From NCBI GenBank assembly GCA_001897745.1, contig MKUH01000026.1, forward strand, positions 1 to 64,000: a stretch of 64,000 nucleotides of DNA, written 5' to 3'. The position numbers were made by a program, and so were the translations under genes. Under the pieces are notes generated by a model. The model worked only from the letters and a program-made list of their open reading frames with translations, did no database searches and had not been told where the DNA came from. Position 1 is the stretch's first letter; the number at the start of each line of letters is the position of its first letter. Positions 43,412 to 53,662 of the stretch are shown one piece after another. This DNA comes from Candidatus Accumulibacter sp. 66-26. GTDB taxonomy: Bacteria > Pseudomonadota > Gammaproteobacteria > Burkholderiales > Rhodocyclaceae.

Positions 43412-44948
43412 GGTTCGCAAAAAAAAGATCGGCACACGGATGCCGGCGCTGCTCGGCGCGCTCGGCGCGCTCTGCTGCGGCGCGCCGCCGGCGCAAGGGG
43501 GAACCTGGGAAATCACGCCGTCGATTGCCGTGAGCGAAACGGCGACCGACAACGTCGCGCTGAGCGCGACGCAGAAGCAGAGCGATCTGATCACGGACCT
43601 CGCTCCGGGGCTGCGCATCGTCGGGCGCGGCGACCGCGTCAAGCTGAACTTCGATTACCAGCTGCACAATTTCGTCTATGCGCAGGATTCCTCGCGCAAC
43701 AACACGCAGAACGCCCTGAACGCCTTCGGCTCGCTCGAAGCCATCGACAACTGGCTGTTCATCGACGCCAGCGGCGTCATCACGCAGCAGAGCATCTCCG
43801 CTTTCAACGGCTCGTCGCCGGCCAATTCGAGCATCAACAGCAACAGCACCGAGGCCTCGAACTTCCGGATTTCCCCGTACATCCGGGGCAGCTTCGGCGA
43901 TTTCGCCAACTACCAGCTGCGCTATGCCAAGAGCAGCAGCAACGCCAAATCCAACGCGGTAGCCAACGCGGAGAACGACGAGTGGTCGGCCAACCTGCGC
44001 GGCACGACCGGGCTGGCCGCGCTCAGCTGGTCGCTCGACGGCAGCAGCCAGAGCGTCGCTTACGGGAACGGACGGACCACGGAAGCGGACCGCCTGCGCG
44101 GCGTCCTGACCTACCAGTTCGACCCACAGTTCCGCATGTCGCTGATCGGCGGCCGCGAGAGCAACGATTACCTGAGCCTGGAAAAGGAAAGCAAGACGAC
44201 GCACGGCTGGGGGCTGGAATGGATGCCGAGCGAGCGCACGCAGGTTTCGTACACCAAGGAAAAGCGCTTCTTCGGCGATGCGCAGAGTCTCAGCCTGAGC
44301 CATCGCACGGCGCGCACCATCTGGCGCTACAGCGACAGCAAGGACGTCTCGGTGCTGCCGAACCAGCTCGCGACGGTCGGCATGGGCAGCATGTACGACC
44401 TGTTCTACGGCATCTTCGCGCCGCAGCTCGCGCCGCAGTTCCCGAACGATCCGATCGGACTGTCCAACGCCATCATGCAATTGATGCGCGCCAACGGAAT
44501 CCCGCTCAACCAGCAGGTGGTCGGCGGCTTCCTGACCACGCGCGTCTCGATCCAGCGGCGCAAGGAGCTCTCGCTGGCGCTCGTCGGCGTCAGGAACACC
44601 GTCACCTTCGCGGCCACGCAGAGCGACTCGGAAGGCCTGGGAACCGGCCTGAGCGGCGTGAGCGACGACTTCTCGCTGACGCCGAACATCCGCCAGCGCG
44701 GCGTCAGCGCCAACTGGTCGCACCAACTGTCCGGGCTGTCGACGCTGACGGCGACCTTCAGCCGGCAGGTCAGCACCGGCGTCGGCGCCTTCTCGCTCAA
44801 CACGACGCAGAACCTCGTGCTCGTCAACTTCTCGACCCAGCTCGCGGCGAAGACGCGCGCGCTGCTCGGCGTGCGCCACACGAACGTGGACGGGACGACC
44901 AACTATCGCGAGAACGCCGTGATCGTCACCCTGTCGCACCAGTTCTAG
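43377..44948 (+). CDS. PEP-CTERM-system outer-membrane protein (TIGR03016 type)
   Basis: Outer-membrane beta-barrel protein of 523 residues. A signal peptide runs to about residue 41 (LLGALGALCCGAPPAQG), followed by alternating strands (WEITPSIAVSETATDNVAL and many GLxW-like repeats) and a C-terminal Phe (VTLSHQF). It probably supports export or anchoring of the polysaccharide. The ATG at 43377 has AAGGGAG and overlaps the tyrosine cluster of the upstream kinase gene by 35 bases. Confidence 0.9.
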   Translation: MDMAMVTAMAARVRKKKIGTRMPALLGALGALCCGAPPAQGGTWEITPSIAVSETATDNVALSATQKQSDLITDLAPGLRIVGRGDRVKLNFDYQLHNFVYAQDSSRNNTQNALNAFGSLEAIDNWLFIDASGVITQQSISAFNGSSPANSSINSNSTEASNFRISPYIRGSFGDFANYQLRYAKSSSNAKSNAVANAENDEWSANLRGTTGLAALSWSLDGSSQSVAYGNGRTTEADRLRGVLTYQFDPQFRMSLIGGRESNDYLSLEKESKTTHGWGLEWMPSERTQVSYTKEKRFFGDAQSLSLSHRTARTIWRYSDSKDVSVLPNQLATVGMGSMYDLFYGIFAPQLAPQFPNDPIGLSNAIMQLMRANGIPLNQQVVGGFLTTRVSIQRRKELSLALVGVRNTVTFAATQSDSEGLGTGLSGVSDDFSLTPNIRQRGVSANWSHQLSGLSTLTATFSRQVSTGVGAFSLNTTQNLVLVNFSTQLAAKTRALLGVRHTNVDGTTNYRENAVIVTLSHQF

Positions 44949-44958
44949 GCCGCCGGCC

Positions 44959-46082
44959 ATGTACGAATCCTTCTACGGTCTGAGCAGCAAGCCCTTCCAG
45001 CTCAACCCCGATCCCACCTTCTACTTCGGCAGCAAGCAGCATCGGCGCGCCACCGCCTACCTGGAGTACGGGCTGCATCAGAACGAAGGCTTCATCGTCG
45101 TCACCGGCGAGGTCGGCGCGGGCAAGACGACCATCGTGCGCGGCCTGCTCGGCAAGCTCGATCCGACCAAGGTGGTGGCCGGCCAGCTGGTCAGCACCCA
45201 GCTCGACGCCGAGGAAACCCTGCGCATGGTCGCCGCCGCCTTCGGCGTGCGCACGCAGAACCTCGGCAAATCCGACGTGCTGCTCGCCCTCGAAGCCTTT
45301 CTCGTCGACGTCACGCGGCAGGGCAAGCGCTGCCTGCTCATCGTCGACGAAGCGCAGAACCTCACGCCGCGCGCGGTCGAGGAACTACGCATGCTGTCGA
45401 ACTTCCAGTTCGAGACGCACGCCCTGCTGCAGAGCTTCCTGATCGGCCAGCCGGAATTCCGCGGCATCATGCAGAGCCCGCACATGCAGCAGTTGCGCCA
45501 GCGCGTGATCGCCGCCTGCCACATCGGGCCGATGGACCAGGACGAAACGCGCGGCTACGTCGAGCACCGTCTCAAGTGCGCCGGCGCCAAGGGGTCGCCG
45601 CAGTTCGATGCGGGCGCCTTCGAAGCGATCTACGAGGCGAGCGGCGGCGTTCCGCGACGCATCAACACCCTGTGCGACCGCCTGCTGCTCTCCGGTTTCC
45701 TCGCCGGCAAGAGCAGCTTCGCGCGCACCGATGTCGAGGAGGTCGCCAGGGAAATCAACGAGGAGACGATCTCCGCGGTCCGCCTGCCGGGCGCGCACGG
45801 CGGCGCGCCGGCGGCTGGCGAAGGGGCGGGCGCGCATCTCGCCGACGGCGGCCTGCTCGATATCGACCTCTCGCGCCTCGAGCGCCTCGGACTCGACAGT
45901 GCCACGGTGGACGGGGCGTCGCGCCTCATCTCCGAACTGCAGAGCGGCCACAGCGAGCAGCGCCTGATCCGCCTCGAACGCAGCCTGATGCGCCTCGAAC
46001 GCACCAACGCATCCCTGCTCGCGCTGCTGCAGCAGTTCGTCGACGCGGTGCGCGTCAAACAAGCGGACAAGGAGAATCAGGC

Positions 46083-46086
<4 letters not shown>
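44959..46086 (+). CDS. XrtA/PEP-CTERM-system AAA ATPase (ExeA/GspA-like)
   Basis: Cytoplasmic ATPase of 375 residues (TIGR03015 type). MYESFYGLSSKPFQLNPDP is the typical ExeA-like start. Walker A TGEVGAGKTTIVRG lies near 50, Walker B CLLIVDEAQNL near 126, and the sensor region GVPRRINTLCDRLLL near 235. The C-terminal 60 residues form a leucine-rich coiled coil. No membrane segment. It probably drives assembly of the polysaccharide complex. The final A-TGA overlaps the next start. Confidence 0.92.
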
Positions 46087-47249
<1,163 letters not shown>

Positions 47250-47264
47250 GCCGGCGAGCGCGCG

Positions 47265-48137
47265 ATGTCGATAGCGGCCCGGACCCCCACCAACGCCTTG
47301 ACGATCGACGTCGAAGACTACTTCCAGGTCTCGGCCTTCGCGCCCTACATCCCACGCGACCAGTGGGAGACGCGCGACTGCCGCGTCGAGCGCAACGTCG
47401 GGCGCATCCTGGAACTGCTCGACGAGCGGCGGGCGAAAGCCACCTTCTTCACGCTCGGCTGGATCGCCGAACGCTACCCGCATCTCGTCCGCCGCATCGT
47501 CGACGGCGGTCACGAGCTGGCCAGCCACGGCTACGGCCACCAGCGCGCGAGCGACCTCGACGCGGCCGCCTTCCTGGACGACATCGGCTCGGCCAAGCGC
47601 TTGCTCGAAGATATTTCCGGGCAGGAGGTGAAGGGTTACCGGGCGCCGAGCTTCTCGATCGGCGCCGGCAACCTGTGGGCCTTCGACTGCCTCGAACGCG
47701 CCGGCTACCGCTACAGTTCGAGCATCTACCCGATCCGCCACGACCACTACGGCATGCCCGACGCGCCGCGCTTCGCGCATCGCGTGCGCGACGGGCTGCT
47801 CGAAGTGCCGGTGAGCACGGCGCGCCTCTTCGCGCGCAACTGGCCGGCGAGCGGCGGCGGCTACTTCCGCCTGATGCCGTATCCGCTCTCGCGCTGGCTG
47901 CTGCGGCGGATCAACGAGGTCGACCGGCAGTCGGCGATCTTCTATTTCCACCCTTGGGAAATCGACGCCGGGCAACCGCGCATCGCCGGTATCGACGCCA
48001 AGACCCGCTTCCGCCACTACCTCAACCTGCAGCATATGGACGGCCGCCTGCAGCGCCTGCTGGACGATTTTTCCTGGGGGCGGATGGACGACATCTTTCT
48101 CGCCGGCGAAACCGCGCCGGCGCCCCGCGCATCATGA
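47265..48137 (+). CDS. Polysaccharide deacetylase of the XrtA system
   Basis: NodB-fold deacetylase of 290 residues with a C-terminal DUF3473-like region (TIGR03006 type). TIDVEDYFQVSAFAPY at the N-terminus carries the metal-side Asp residues, ELASHGYGHQRASDL the His pair, and GYRAPSFSI the catalytic Arg strand. FYFHPWEIDAGQPR is the C-terminal signature. No clear signal peptide, so it may act in the cytoplasm or on a lipid-linked intermediate. It removes N-acetyl groups, probably from GlcNAc or ManNAc units. Confidence 0.93.
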   Translation: MSIAARTPTNALTIDVEDYFQVSAFAPYIPRDQWETRDCRVERNVGRILELLDERRAKATFFTLGWIAERYPHLVRRIVDGGHELASHGYGHQRASDLDAAAFLDDIGSAKRLLEDISGQEVKGYRAPSFSIGAGNLWAFDCLERAGYRYSSSIYPIRHDHYGMPDAPRFAHRVRDGLLEVPVSTARLFARNWPASGGGYFRLMPYPLSRWLLRRINEVDRQSAIFYFHPWEIDAGQPRIAGIDAKTRFRHYLNLQHMDGRLQRLLDDFSWGRMDDIFLAGETAPAPRAS

Positions 48138-49234
48138 AAATGAGCCCGCAAGAAATCTGCGCCGACGCTTCCGGAGGCTGCGTGCGCCTCGCCATCGGCC
48201 GCCTGCCGCCCGGCGAGTCGGCCGCCAACTCGGCCGCCGCAGAACGCTGGGACGCCTTCGTGCAGTCCTGCCCGGGAGCGACCTTCTTTCATCGCGCCGG
48301 CTGGCAGAAAATCGTCGGCGAGGTGTTCCGCCACCCGACCTACTTCCTCTACGCCGAGCGCGGCGGCGCCATCGAGGGCGTACTGCCGCTCGCGCACGTG
48401 AAGAGCCTCCTGTTCGGCAACGCGCTCGTCGCGCTGCCCTTCGCCGTCTACGGCGGCGTCGCGGCGCGCGACGAAGCGGTCGCCGCGGCGCTCGAGGACG
48501 AGGCGCAGGCGATCGCCCGCCGGCTCGGCGTCGACCATCTCGAACTGCGCAACGTCGAGGCGCGCCATCCCGACTGGCCGACGCAGGACCTCTACGTCAG
48601 CTTCCGCAAGACCCTGCTGCCCGAGGTCGAGGCCAACCTGCTGGCGATTCCGCGCAAGCAGCGCGCGATGGTGCGCAAGGGCCAGAAGAACGGCCTGCGC
48701 AGCATGCTCGACGCGGACGTCGAGCGCTTCTTCGAACTCTACGCCGACAACGTGCACCGCCACGGCACGCCGGCCATGCCGAAGCGCTACTTCGCCGCGC
48801 TGCGCGAGGTGTTCGGCGCCGACTGCGAAGTGCTCACCGTCGAGGACGGCGCCGGCCGGCCGCTCTCCAGCGTGCTCAGCTTCTACTTCCGCGACGAGGT
48901 GCTGCCGTACTACGCCGGCGACGACCTTTCGGCGCGCGAGCTGGCGGCCAACGACTTCAAGTACTGGGAGCTGATGCGCCGCGCCTGCGAGCGCGGCCTG
49001 CGCGTCTTCGACTACGGGCGCAGCAAGCGCGGCACCGGCTCCTACGCGTTCAAGAAGAACTGGGGCTTCGAGCCGCAGCCGCTGCACTACGAATACCGCC
49101 TCTACAAGCGCGCCGCGATTCCGCAGAACAATCCCGCGAACGCCAAGTACCGCCTGTTCATCGAGGCCTGGCGGCGCATGCCGCGCGCGCTGGCCAACCG
49201 GATCGGCCCCTTCATCGTGCGCAATCTCGCGTGA
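48134..49234 (+). CDS. FemAB-family protein of the XrtA system
   Basis: GNAT-related FemAB/peptidyltransferase-fold protein of 366 residues (TIGR03019 type). Segments: CPGATFFHRAGWQKIVGEVF, LPRKQR-like IPRKQRAMVRKG near 170, and VFDYGRSKRGTGSYAFKKNW near 290, the strongest family match. Family members transfer aminoacyl groups from tRNA. Here it may add amino acids to the polysaccharide or to a protein-glycan link; this is not shown. It is coupled to the deacetylase by ATGA. Confidence 0.92.
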   Translation: MKMSPQEICADASGGCVRLAIGRLPPGESAANSAAAERWDAFVQSCPGATFFHRAGWQKIVGEVFRHPTYFLYAERGGAIEGVLPLAHVKSLLFGNALVALPFAVYGGVAARDEAVAAALEDEAQAIARRLGVDHLELRNVEARHPDWPTQDLYVSFRKTLLPEVEANLLAIPRKQRAMVRKGQKNGLRSMLDADVERFFELYADNVHRHGTPAMPKRYFAALREVFGADCEVLTVEDGAGRPLSSVLSFYFRDEVLPYYAGDDLSARELAANDFKYWELMRRACERGLRVFDYGRSKRGTGSYAFKKNWGFEPQPLHYEYRLYKRAAIPQNNPANAKYRLFIEAWRRMPRALANRIGPFIVRNLA

Positions 49235-49241
49235 GGGCATC

Positions 49242-50621
49242 GTGAGCAATCTTCTCTACCTCGTGCACCGCCTGCCCTATCCGCCGAACAAGGGCGACAA
49301 GGTGCGCTCCTTCCACCTGCTGCGCCACCTGGCGCGCGGGCATCGCGTCTTTCTCGGAACCTTCGTCGACGACGCGCAGGACGAAGCCAATCTCGACGCC
49401 TACCTGGAGGTGCTGCGCCCGCTCTGCGCCGACCTGCACGTCGCCCGTCTGGCGCCGCGCACGGCGCGCCTGCGCAGCCTCACGGGCCTGCTCGCCGGCG
49501 AGGCGCTGACCCTGCCCTACTACCGCAACGGCGGGCTGCAGAACTGGGTCGAAGCGACGCTGCGCACGCAGAAGATCGACGCCGCCGTCGTCTTCTCGTC
49601 GGCGATGGCGCAGTACCTGCGGGGCAGGGCGGGGCCGCGCCCGCCGGTCGAGCTGGTCGATTTCGTCGACGTCGATTCGGCCAAATGGACGCAGTACGCC
49701 GCCCAGCACCGCTGGCCGATGTCCTGGCTGTACCGGCGCGAGGGCGAGCGCCTGCTCGCCTACGAGCGCGCGGTGGCGACCCGGGCGGCGCGCTCCTTCT
49801 TCGTCACCGAGCAGGAATGCGCGCTCTTCCTCGCGCGCGCGCCGGAGTGCGCCGGGCGCGTCGAGGCCATGTGCAACGGCGTCGACGCCGACTTCTTCTC
49901 GCCAGAGCACGATCTGCCGTCGCCCTTCGCCGCCGGCGAACTGCCGCTGGTGTTCACCGGCGCGATGGACTACTGGCCGAACATCGACGCGGTCGCCTGG
50001 TTCGCCGCCGAAGTCATGCCGCGCCTGCTGCAGGCGCTGCCCGCCGTGCGCTTCCACATCGTCGGGCGCAGCCCCACGCCGGCCGTGCAGGCGCTCGCCG
50101 GCGCGCACGTCGCGGTGAGCGGGACGGTGCCCGACGTGCGCCCCTACCTACGGCACGCGGCCGTCGTCGTGGCACCGCTGCGCGTCGCGCGCGGCATCCA
50201 GAACAAGGTGCTCGAAGCGATGGCCGCGGCGCGGCCGGTGATCGCCTCGCAGGAATGCGCCGGCGCCGTCGACGCCGTCGTCGGCCGCGATTTCCTGAGC
50301 GCCGCGACGGCCGACGACTACGTGCGCGAGATCGCGGCGCTGCTCGCCGCGCCGCAGCGCGCCGCCGAGATCGGGCAGGCGGCGCGCGCGCGGGTGCTCG
50401 CGCGCTACAGCTGGGACGCCCATCTCGCGCGCATCGATGCCTACCTCGATGACGCCGCGGCGGGTGCCGACTGCCCGGGTGCGGCGGCGCATCCGCACGC
50501 GGAAGTGGCGGGCACGGCGGACACAGCGGACACAGGGGCGGCAGCGACGGAAAGCGCCGCCGCGATCCTTGGCACCAAGGCGACCGCAACCGAGGTTGCG
50601 GCCGCCGAGGCCGGGCGATGA
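49242..50621 (+). CDS. Glycosyltransferase family 1 of the XrtA system (TIGR03087 type)
   Basis: GT-B glycosyltransferase of 459 residues. YLVHRLPYPPNKGDKVRSFH is the typical N-terminus; VFTGAMDYWPNIDAVAWFA, VAPLRVARGIQNKVLEAMA and the Glu-containing EAMAAARPVIAS are the nucleotide-sugar-binding half. The start is GTG at 49242. The last 60 residues are an Ala/Thr-rich tail not expected in the family. Its stop overlaps the exosortase start by 4 bases. Confidence 0.94.
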   Translation: MSNLLYLVHRLPYPPNKGDKVRSFHLLRHLARGHRVFLGTFVDDAQDEANLDAYLEVLRPLCADLHVARLAPRTARLRSLTGLLAGEALTLPYYRNGGLQNWVEATLRTQKIDAAVVFSSAMAQYLRGRAGPRPPVELVDFVDVDSAKWTQYAAQHRWPMSWLYRREGERLLAYERAVATRAARSFFVTEQECALFLARAPECAGRVEAMCNGVDADFFSPEHDLPSPFAAGELPLVFTGAMDYWPNIDAVAWFAAEVMPRLLQALPAVRFHIVGRSPTPAVQALAGAHVAVSGTVPDVRPYLRHAAVVVAPLRVARGIQNKVLEAMAAARPVIASQECAGAVDAVVGRDFLSAATADDYVREIAALLAAPQRAAEIGQAARARVLARYSWDAHLARIDAYLDDAAAGADCPGAAAHPHAEVAGTADTADTGAAATESAAAILGTKATATEVAAAEAGR

Positions 50622-52258
50622 ACGACCACAACCTGCAGCACACCCTCGCGTCGCCCGGCGCCGCCGCCGTTCCCACTGCAGCGGCCGCCTGGCGCCGGAC
50701 CCTGCCGGCGCTGCTGCTCGCGCTCGTCTGGATCGTCGTCTGCTACCGCGCGACGGCGCTCGGCATGGTCGGCATCTGGGCGCGCTCGGAAACCTTCGCG
50801 CACGGCTTCATCGTGCCGCCCATCGTGCTCTGGCTGATCTGGCGCGACCGCACCCGCCTCGCGGCGCTGACGCCGCAGCCGTCGCCCTGGCTGCTGCTGC
50901 CCTTCGCCGGTGCCGGCTTTGCCTGGCTGCTCGGCGAGCTGGCGGCGGTCAACGTCGTCGCGCAGTTCGCCTTCACCGCGCTGCTGGTTCTCGCCGTGCC
51001 CGCCGTGCTCGGCCTGCGCGTGGCGCGCGCGCTTGCCTTTCCGCTCGCCTTCCTGTTCTTCGCCGTGCCCTTCGGCGAGTTCGCCATGCCGCAGCTGATG
51101 GAATGGACGGCGCAGTTCACCGTGCTCGGGCTGCGCCTGTCCGGCGTCCCGGTCTATCGCGAAGGGCTCAATTTCGTCATTCCCTCCGGCCACTGGTCGG
51201 TCGTCGAGGCCTGCAGCGGCGTGCGCTACGTGATCGCCTCGCTGACCGTCGGCACGCTCTTCGCCTACCTCAGCTACCGCTCGCTCGGCCGCCGCCTGCT
51301 CTTCGTCGGCGTCTCGCTGCTCGTGCCGGTGGTCGCCAACTGGCTGCGCGCCTACCTCATCGTCATGCTCGGCCACCTGTCCGGCAACAAGCTCGCGGCC
51401 GGCGTCGACCACCTGATCTACGGCTGGCTGTTCTTCGGTCTGGTGATCCTCGCCATGTTCTGGATCGGCGCGCGCTGGCGCGAGGATCTGGTGCCGCCGG
51501 CCGCGCCGCAGCCGCCCGCGCCGGCGTCCGTCGCCGCGCCTTCGTTCGGCGCTTCCGGCGCGCCGTGGGCGGCCTGCGCCGTGATGGCGCTGGCGCTCCT
51601 GTGGCCGCTCGCCGAAGGGCGGATCGAAGGAGGCGGCGCCACCGAGGCAGCGGCCGATGTCCGGCTCGCCGCGCTCGGGGACATTCCCGGCTGGCAGGCC
51701 ATGCCGGCGCCCCCGAGCGACTGGCGGCCGCGCTTCGACAATCCGGCGGCCAGCCTGAACGAGGGCTTCGCGTCCGACCGGGGCGAGGTCGGCGTCTTCA
51801 TCGGCTACTACCGTCGGCAGGACGACAGCCGCAAGCTCGTCAGCTCCGAGAATGCCCTCGTCAAGAGCAGCGATCTCTTCTGGATGCGCCTCGCCGGCGG
51901 CCAGCGCACGGTCTTCGTCGGCGAGCAGCCGCTCGTCGTGCGCACGGCGCTGCTGCGCGGGCCCGACCGGCGGCGCCTCGCGGTCTGGCAGTGGTACTGG
52001 GTGGGCGGCCGGCTGACGGCGAGCGATGCGCTGGCCAAGGTCTATACCGCGCTGGCCCGCCTCGCCGGGCGCGGCGACGATTCGGCGGTGGTCATCCTCT
52101 ACGCGCCGGGCGCGGCGGAAGATGCCGCCGCTTCAGCCGCCCCCTCCGTCCCCTCCGCTGCGTCCGAGTCGTCCGGCCCCGCAGCGCTCGCCGCCTTCGC
52201 CCGCGCCGCCGCGCCGGCCATCGAGGCGGCGCTGCGGCGGACCGCCGCGACGCCGTGA
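50618..52258 (+). CDS. xrtA: Exosortase A fused to an EpsI domain
   Basis: Membrane-bound transpeptidase-like enzyme of 546 residues that should cut PEP-CTERM tails. Residues about 25-300 hold eight or so membrane helices. The catalytic triad is complete: Cys199 in EACSGVR, Arg244 in NWLRAYLIVMLGH, His265 in DHLIYGW. Residues about 340-500 match EpsI (IPGWQAMPAP, GVFIGYYRRQ, WQWYWVGGR), a domain that is sometimes a separate protein. The EpsI part would lie in the periplasm. The only visible substrate in the window is the protein at 33450. Confidence 0.96.
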   Translation: MNDHNLQHTLASPGAAAVPTAAAAWRRTLPALLLALVWIVVCYRATALGMVGIWARSETFAHGFIVPPIVLWLIWRDRTRLAALTPQPSPWLLLPFAGAGFAWLLGELAAVNVVAQFAFTALLVLAVPAVLGLRVARALAFPLAFLFFAVPFGEFAMPQLMEWTAQFTVLGLRLSGVPVYREGLNFVIPSGHWSVVEACSGVRYVIASLTVGTLFAYLSYRSLGRRLLFVGVSLLVPVVANWLRAYLIVMLGHLSGNKLAAGVDHLIYGWLFFGLVILAMFWIGARWREDLVPPAAPQPPAPASVAAPSFGASGAPWAACAVMALALLWPLAEGRIEGGGATEAAADVRLAALGDIPGWQAMPAPPSDWRPRFDNPAASLNEGFASDRGEVGVFIGYYRRQDDSRKLVSSENALVKSSDLFWMRLAGGQRTVFVGEQPLVVRTALLRGPDRRRLAVWQWYWVGGRLTASDALAKVYTALARLAGRGDDSAVVILYAPGAAEDAAASAAPSVPSAASESSGPAALAAFARAAAPAIEAALRRTAATP

Positions 52259-52268
52259 GAGGCCGGCG

Positions 52269-53558
52269 ATGACGCCCGCCACCGTCGGCAGCAGCGACCC
52301 GCGCCCGCTGGTCGTGCATGTGCTCTACCGCTTCGACGTCGGCGGGCTGGAGAACGGCGTCGTCAATCTGATCAACCGGATGCCGCGCGAGGCCTACCGC
52401 CATGCCGTCGTTTCGCTCACCGGGATCACCGATTTTTCCCGCCGCATCGCGCGCGACGACGTTGAGCTGATCGCCCTCGACAAGCCGCCGGGGCACGCCG
52501 TGCATCTCTATCCGCGCCTGTTCCGGCTGTTCCGCCGGCTGCGCCCGGCGATCGTGCACACGCGCAATCTGGCGGCGCTCGAAGTAAGCGTACCGGCCTG
52601 GGCGGCGGGCGTCCCGGTGCGCATCCACGGCGAGCACGGGCGCGACGTCGACGACCTCGACGGATCGAATCGCAAATACCAGTGGGTACGCCGGATTTAT
52701 CGCCCTTTCGTGACGCATTACATAGCGCTCTCGCGCGACCTCGAAGATTATCTGACGCAGCGGGTCGGCTTGCCGGCGGCCCGGGTCGCGCAGATCTACA
52801 ACGGCGTCGATGTGCGGCGCTTCCGGCCGGCCGGTGCGCGCCAGCCGATTCCCGGCTGCCCCTTCGCCGGGGAGGATTGCTGGCTGATCGGCACGGTCGG
52901 GCGCATGCAGGCGGTGAAGGACCAGACGCTGCTGGCGCGCGCCTTCATCCGGGCGCTGGAGCTGGCGCCGGCGCTGCGCGCGCGCCTGCGCCTGGCGATG
53001 ATCGGCGACGGCCCGCTGCGCGGACAGGCGCAGGCGCTGCTCGAAGCGGCCGGCGTCGCGCATCTGGCCTGGCTGCCCGGCGAGCGCGACGACGTCGCCG
53101 ACGTGCTGCGCGGGCTGGACGGTTTCGTCCTGCCGTCGCTGGCCGAGGGGATCTCGAACACGATCCTCGAAGCGATGGCGAGCGGTCTGCCGGTGATCGC
53201 CACGGCGGTCGGCGGCAACGGCGAGTTGTTGACGCCGGAAGGATTCGGCAAGTCGTTGGCGCCGGAAAGACCCGGCGAGTCGCCGGCGGCGGAGGCGCCC
53301 GGCGCACGCTTCGGCGCGCTGGTCCCGGCGGCCGACGTCGAGGCGATGGCGCGGGCCATCGTGCGCCAGGCGTCGGCGCCCGAGGCGGCGCGCGAGCAGG
53401 GACGCGCCGGACGGGCGGCGGCCGAGCGGCGCTTCAGCCTGGAGGCGATGGAGCGGCGCTACCGGACGCTGTACGACGAACTGCTCGGCGCGGCGGCGGA
53501 GCGCGGCAGGTGGAACGGGAGCGGGGCGCGGCGGCAGACGGGCGAAGACAGTCGATAG
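52269..53558 (+). CDS. Glycosyltransferase of the XrtA system (TIGR03088 type)
   Basis: GT-B glycosyltransferase of 429 residues. HVLYRFDVGGLENGVVNLIN is the acceptor-side start, GEHGRDVDDLDGSNRKYQ is characteristic of this group, and LPSLAEGISNTILEAMASGL is the retaining GT4 signature with its EX7E spacing. An Ala/Pro/Glu-rich insert (about 325-350) interrupts the C-terminal half. The ATG at 52269 follows the exosortase gene by 10 bases. Confidence 0.94.
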   Translation: MTPATVGSSDPRPLVVHVLYRFDVGGLENGVVNLINRMPREAYRHAVVSLTGITDFSRRIARDDVELIALDKPPGHAVHLYPRLFRLFRRLRPAIVHTRNLAALEVSVPAWAAGVPVRIHGEHGRDVDDLDGSNRKYQWVRRIYRPFVTHYIALSRDLEDYLTQRVGLPAARVAQIYNGVDVRRFRPAGARQPIPGCPFAGEDCWLIGTVGRMQAVKDQTLLARAFIRALELAPALRARLRLAMIGDGPLRGQAQALLEAAGVAHLAWLPGERDDVADVLRGLDGFVLPSLAEGISNTILEAMASGLPVIATAVGGNGELLTPEGFGKSLAPERPGESPAAEAPGARFGALVPAADVEAMARAIVRQASAPEAAREQGRAGRAAAERRFSLEAMERRYRTLYDELLGAAAERGRWNGSGARRQTGEDSR

Positions 53559-53662
53559 CGGGAGATAGCGCACGAGCGGCAAGGCCGGCGCGCCGCGCTG
53601 CCGCGAAAGGACACACGAAGGCATCACGAACGCGTCACCAACAGGCGGAGCGGACAAGCTAT

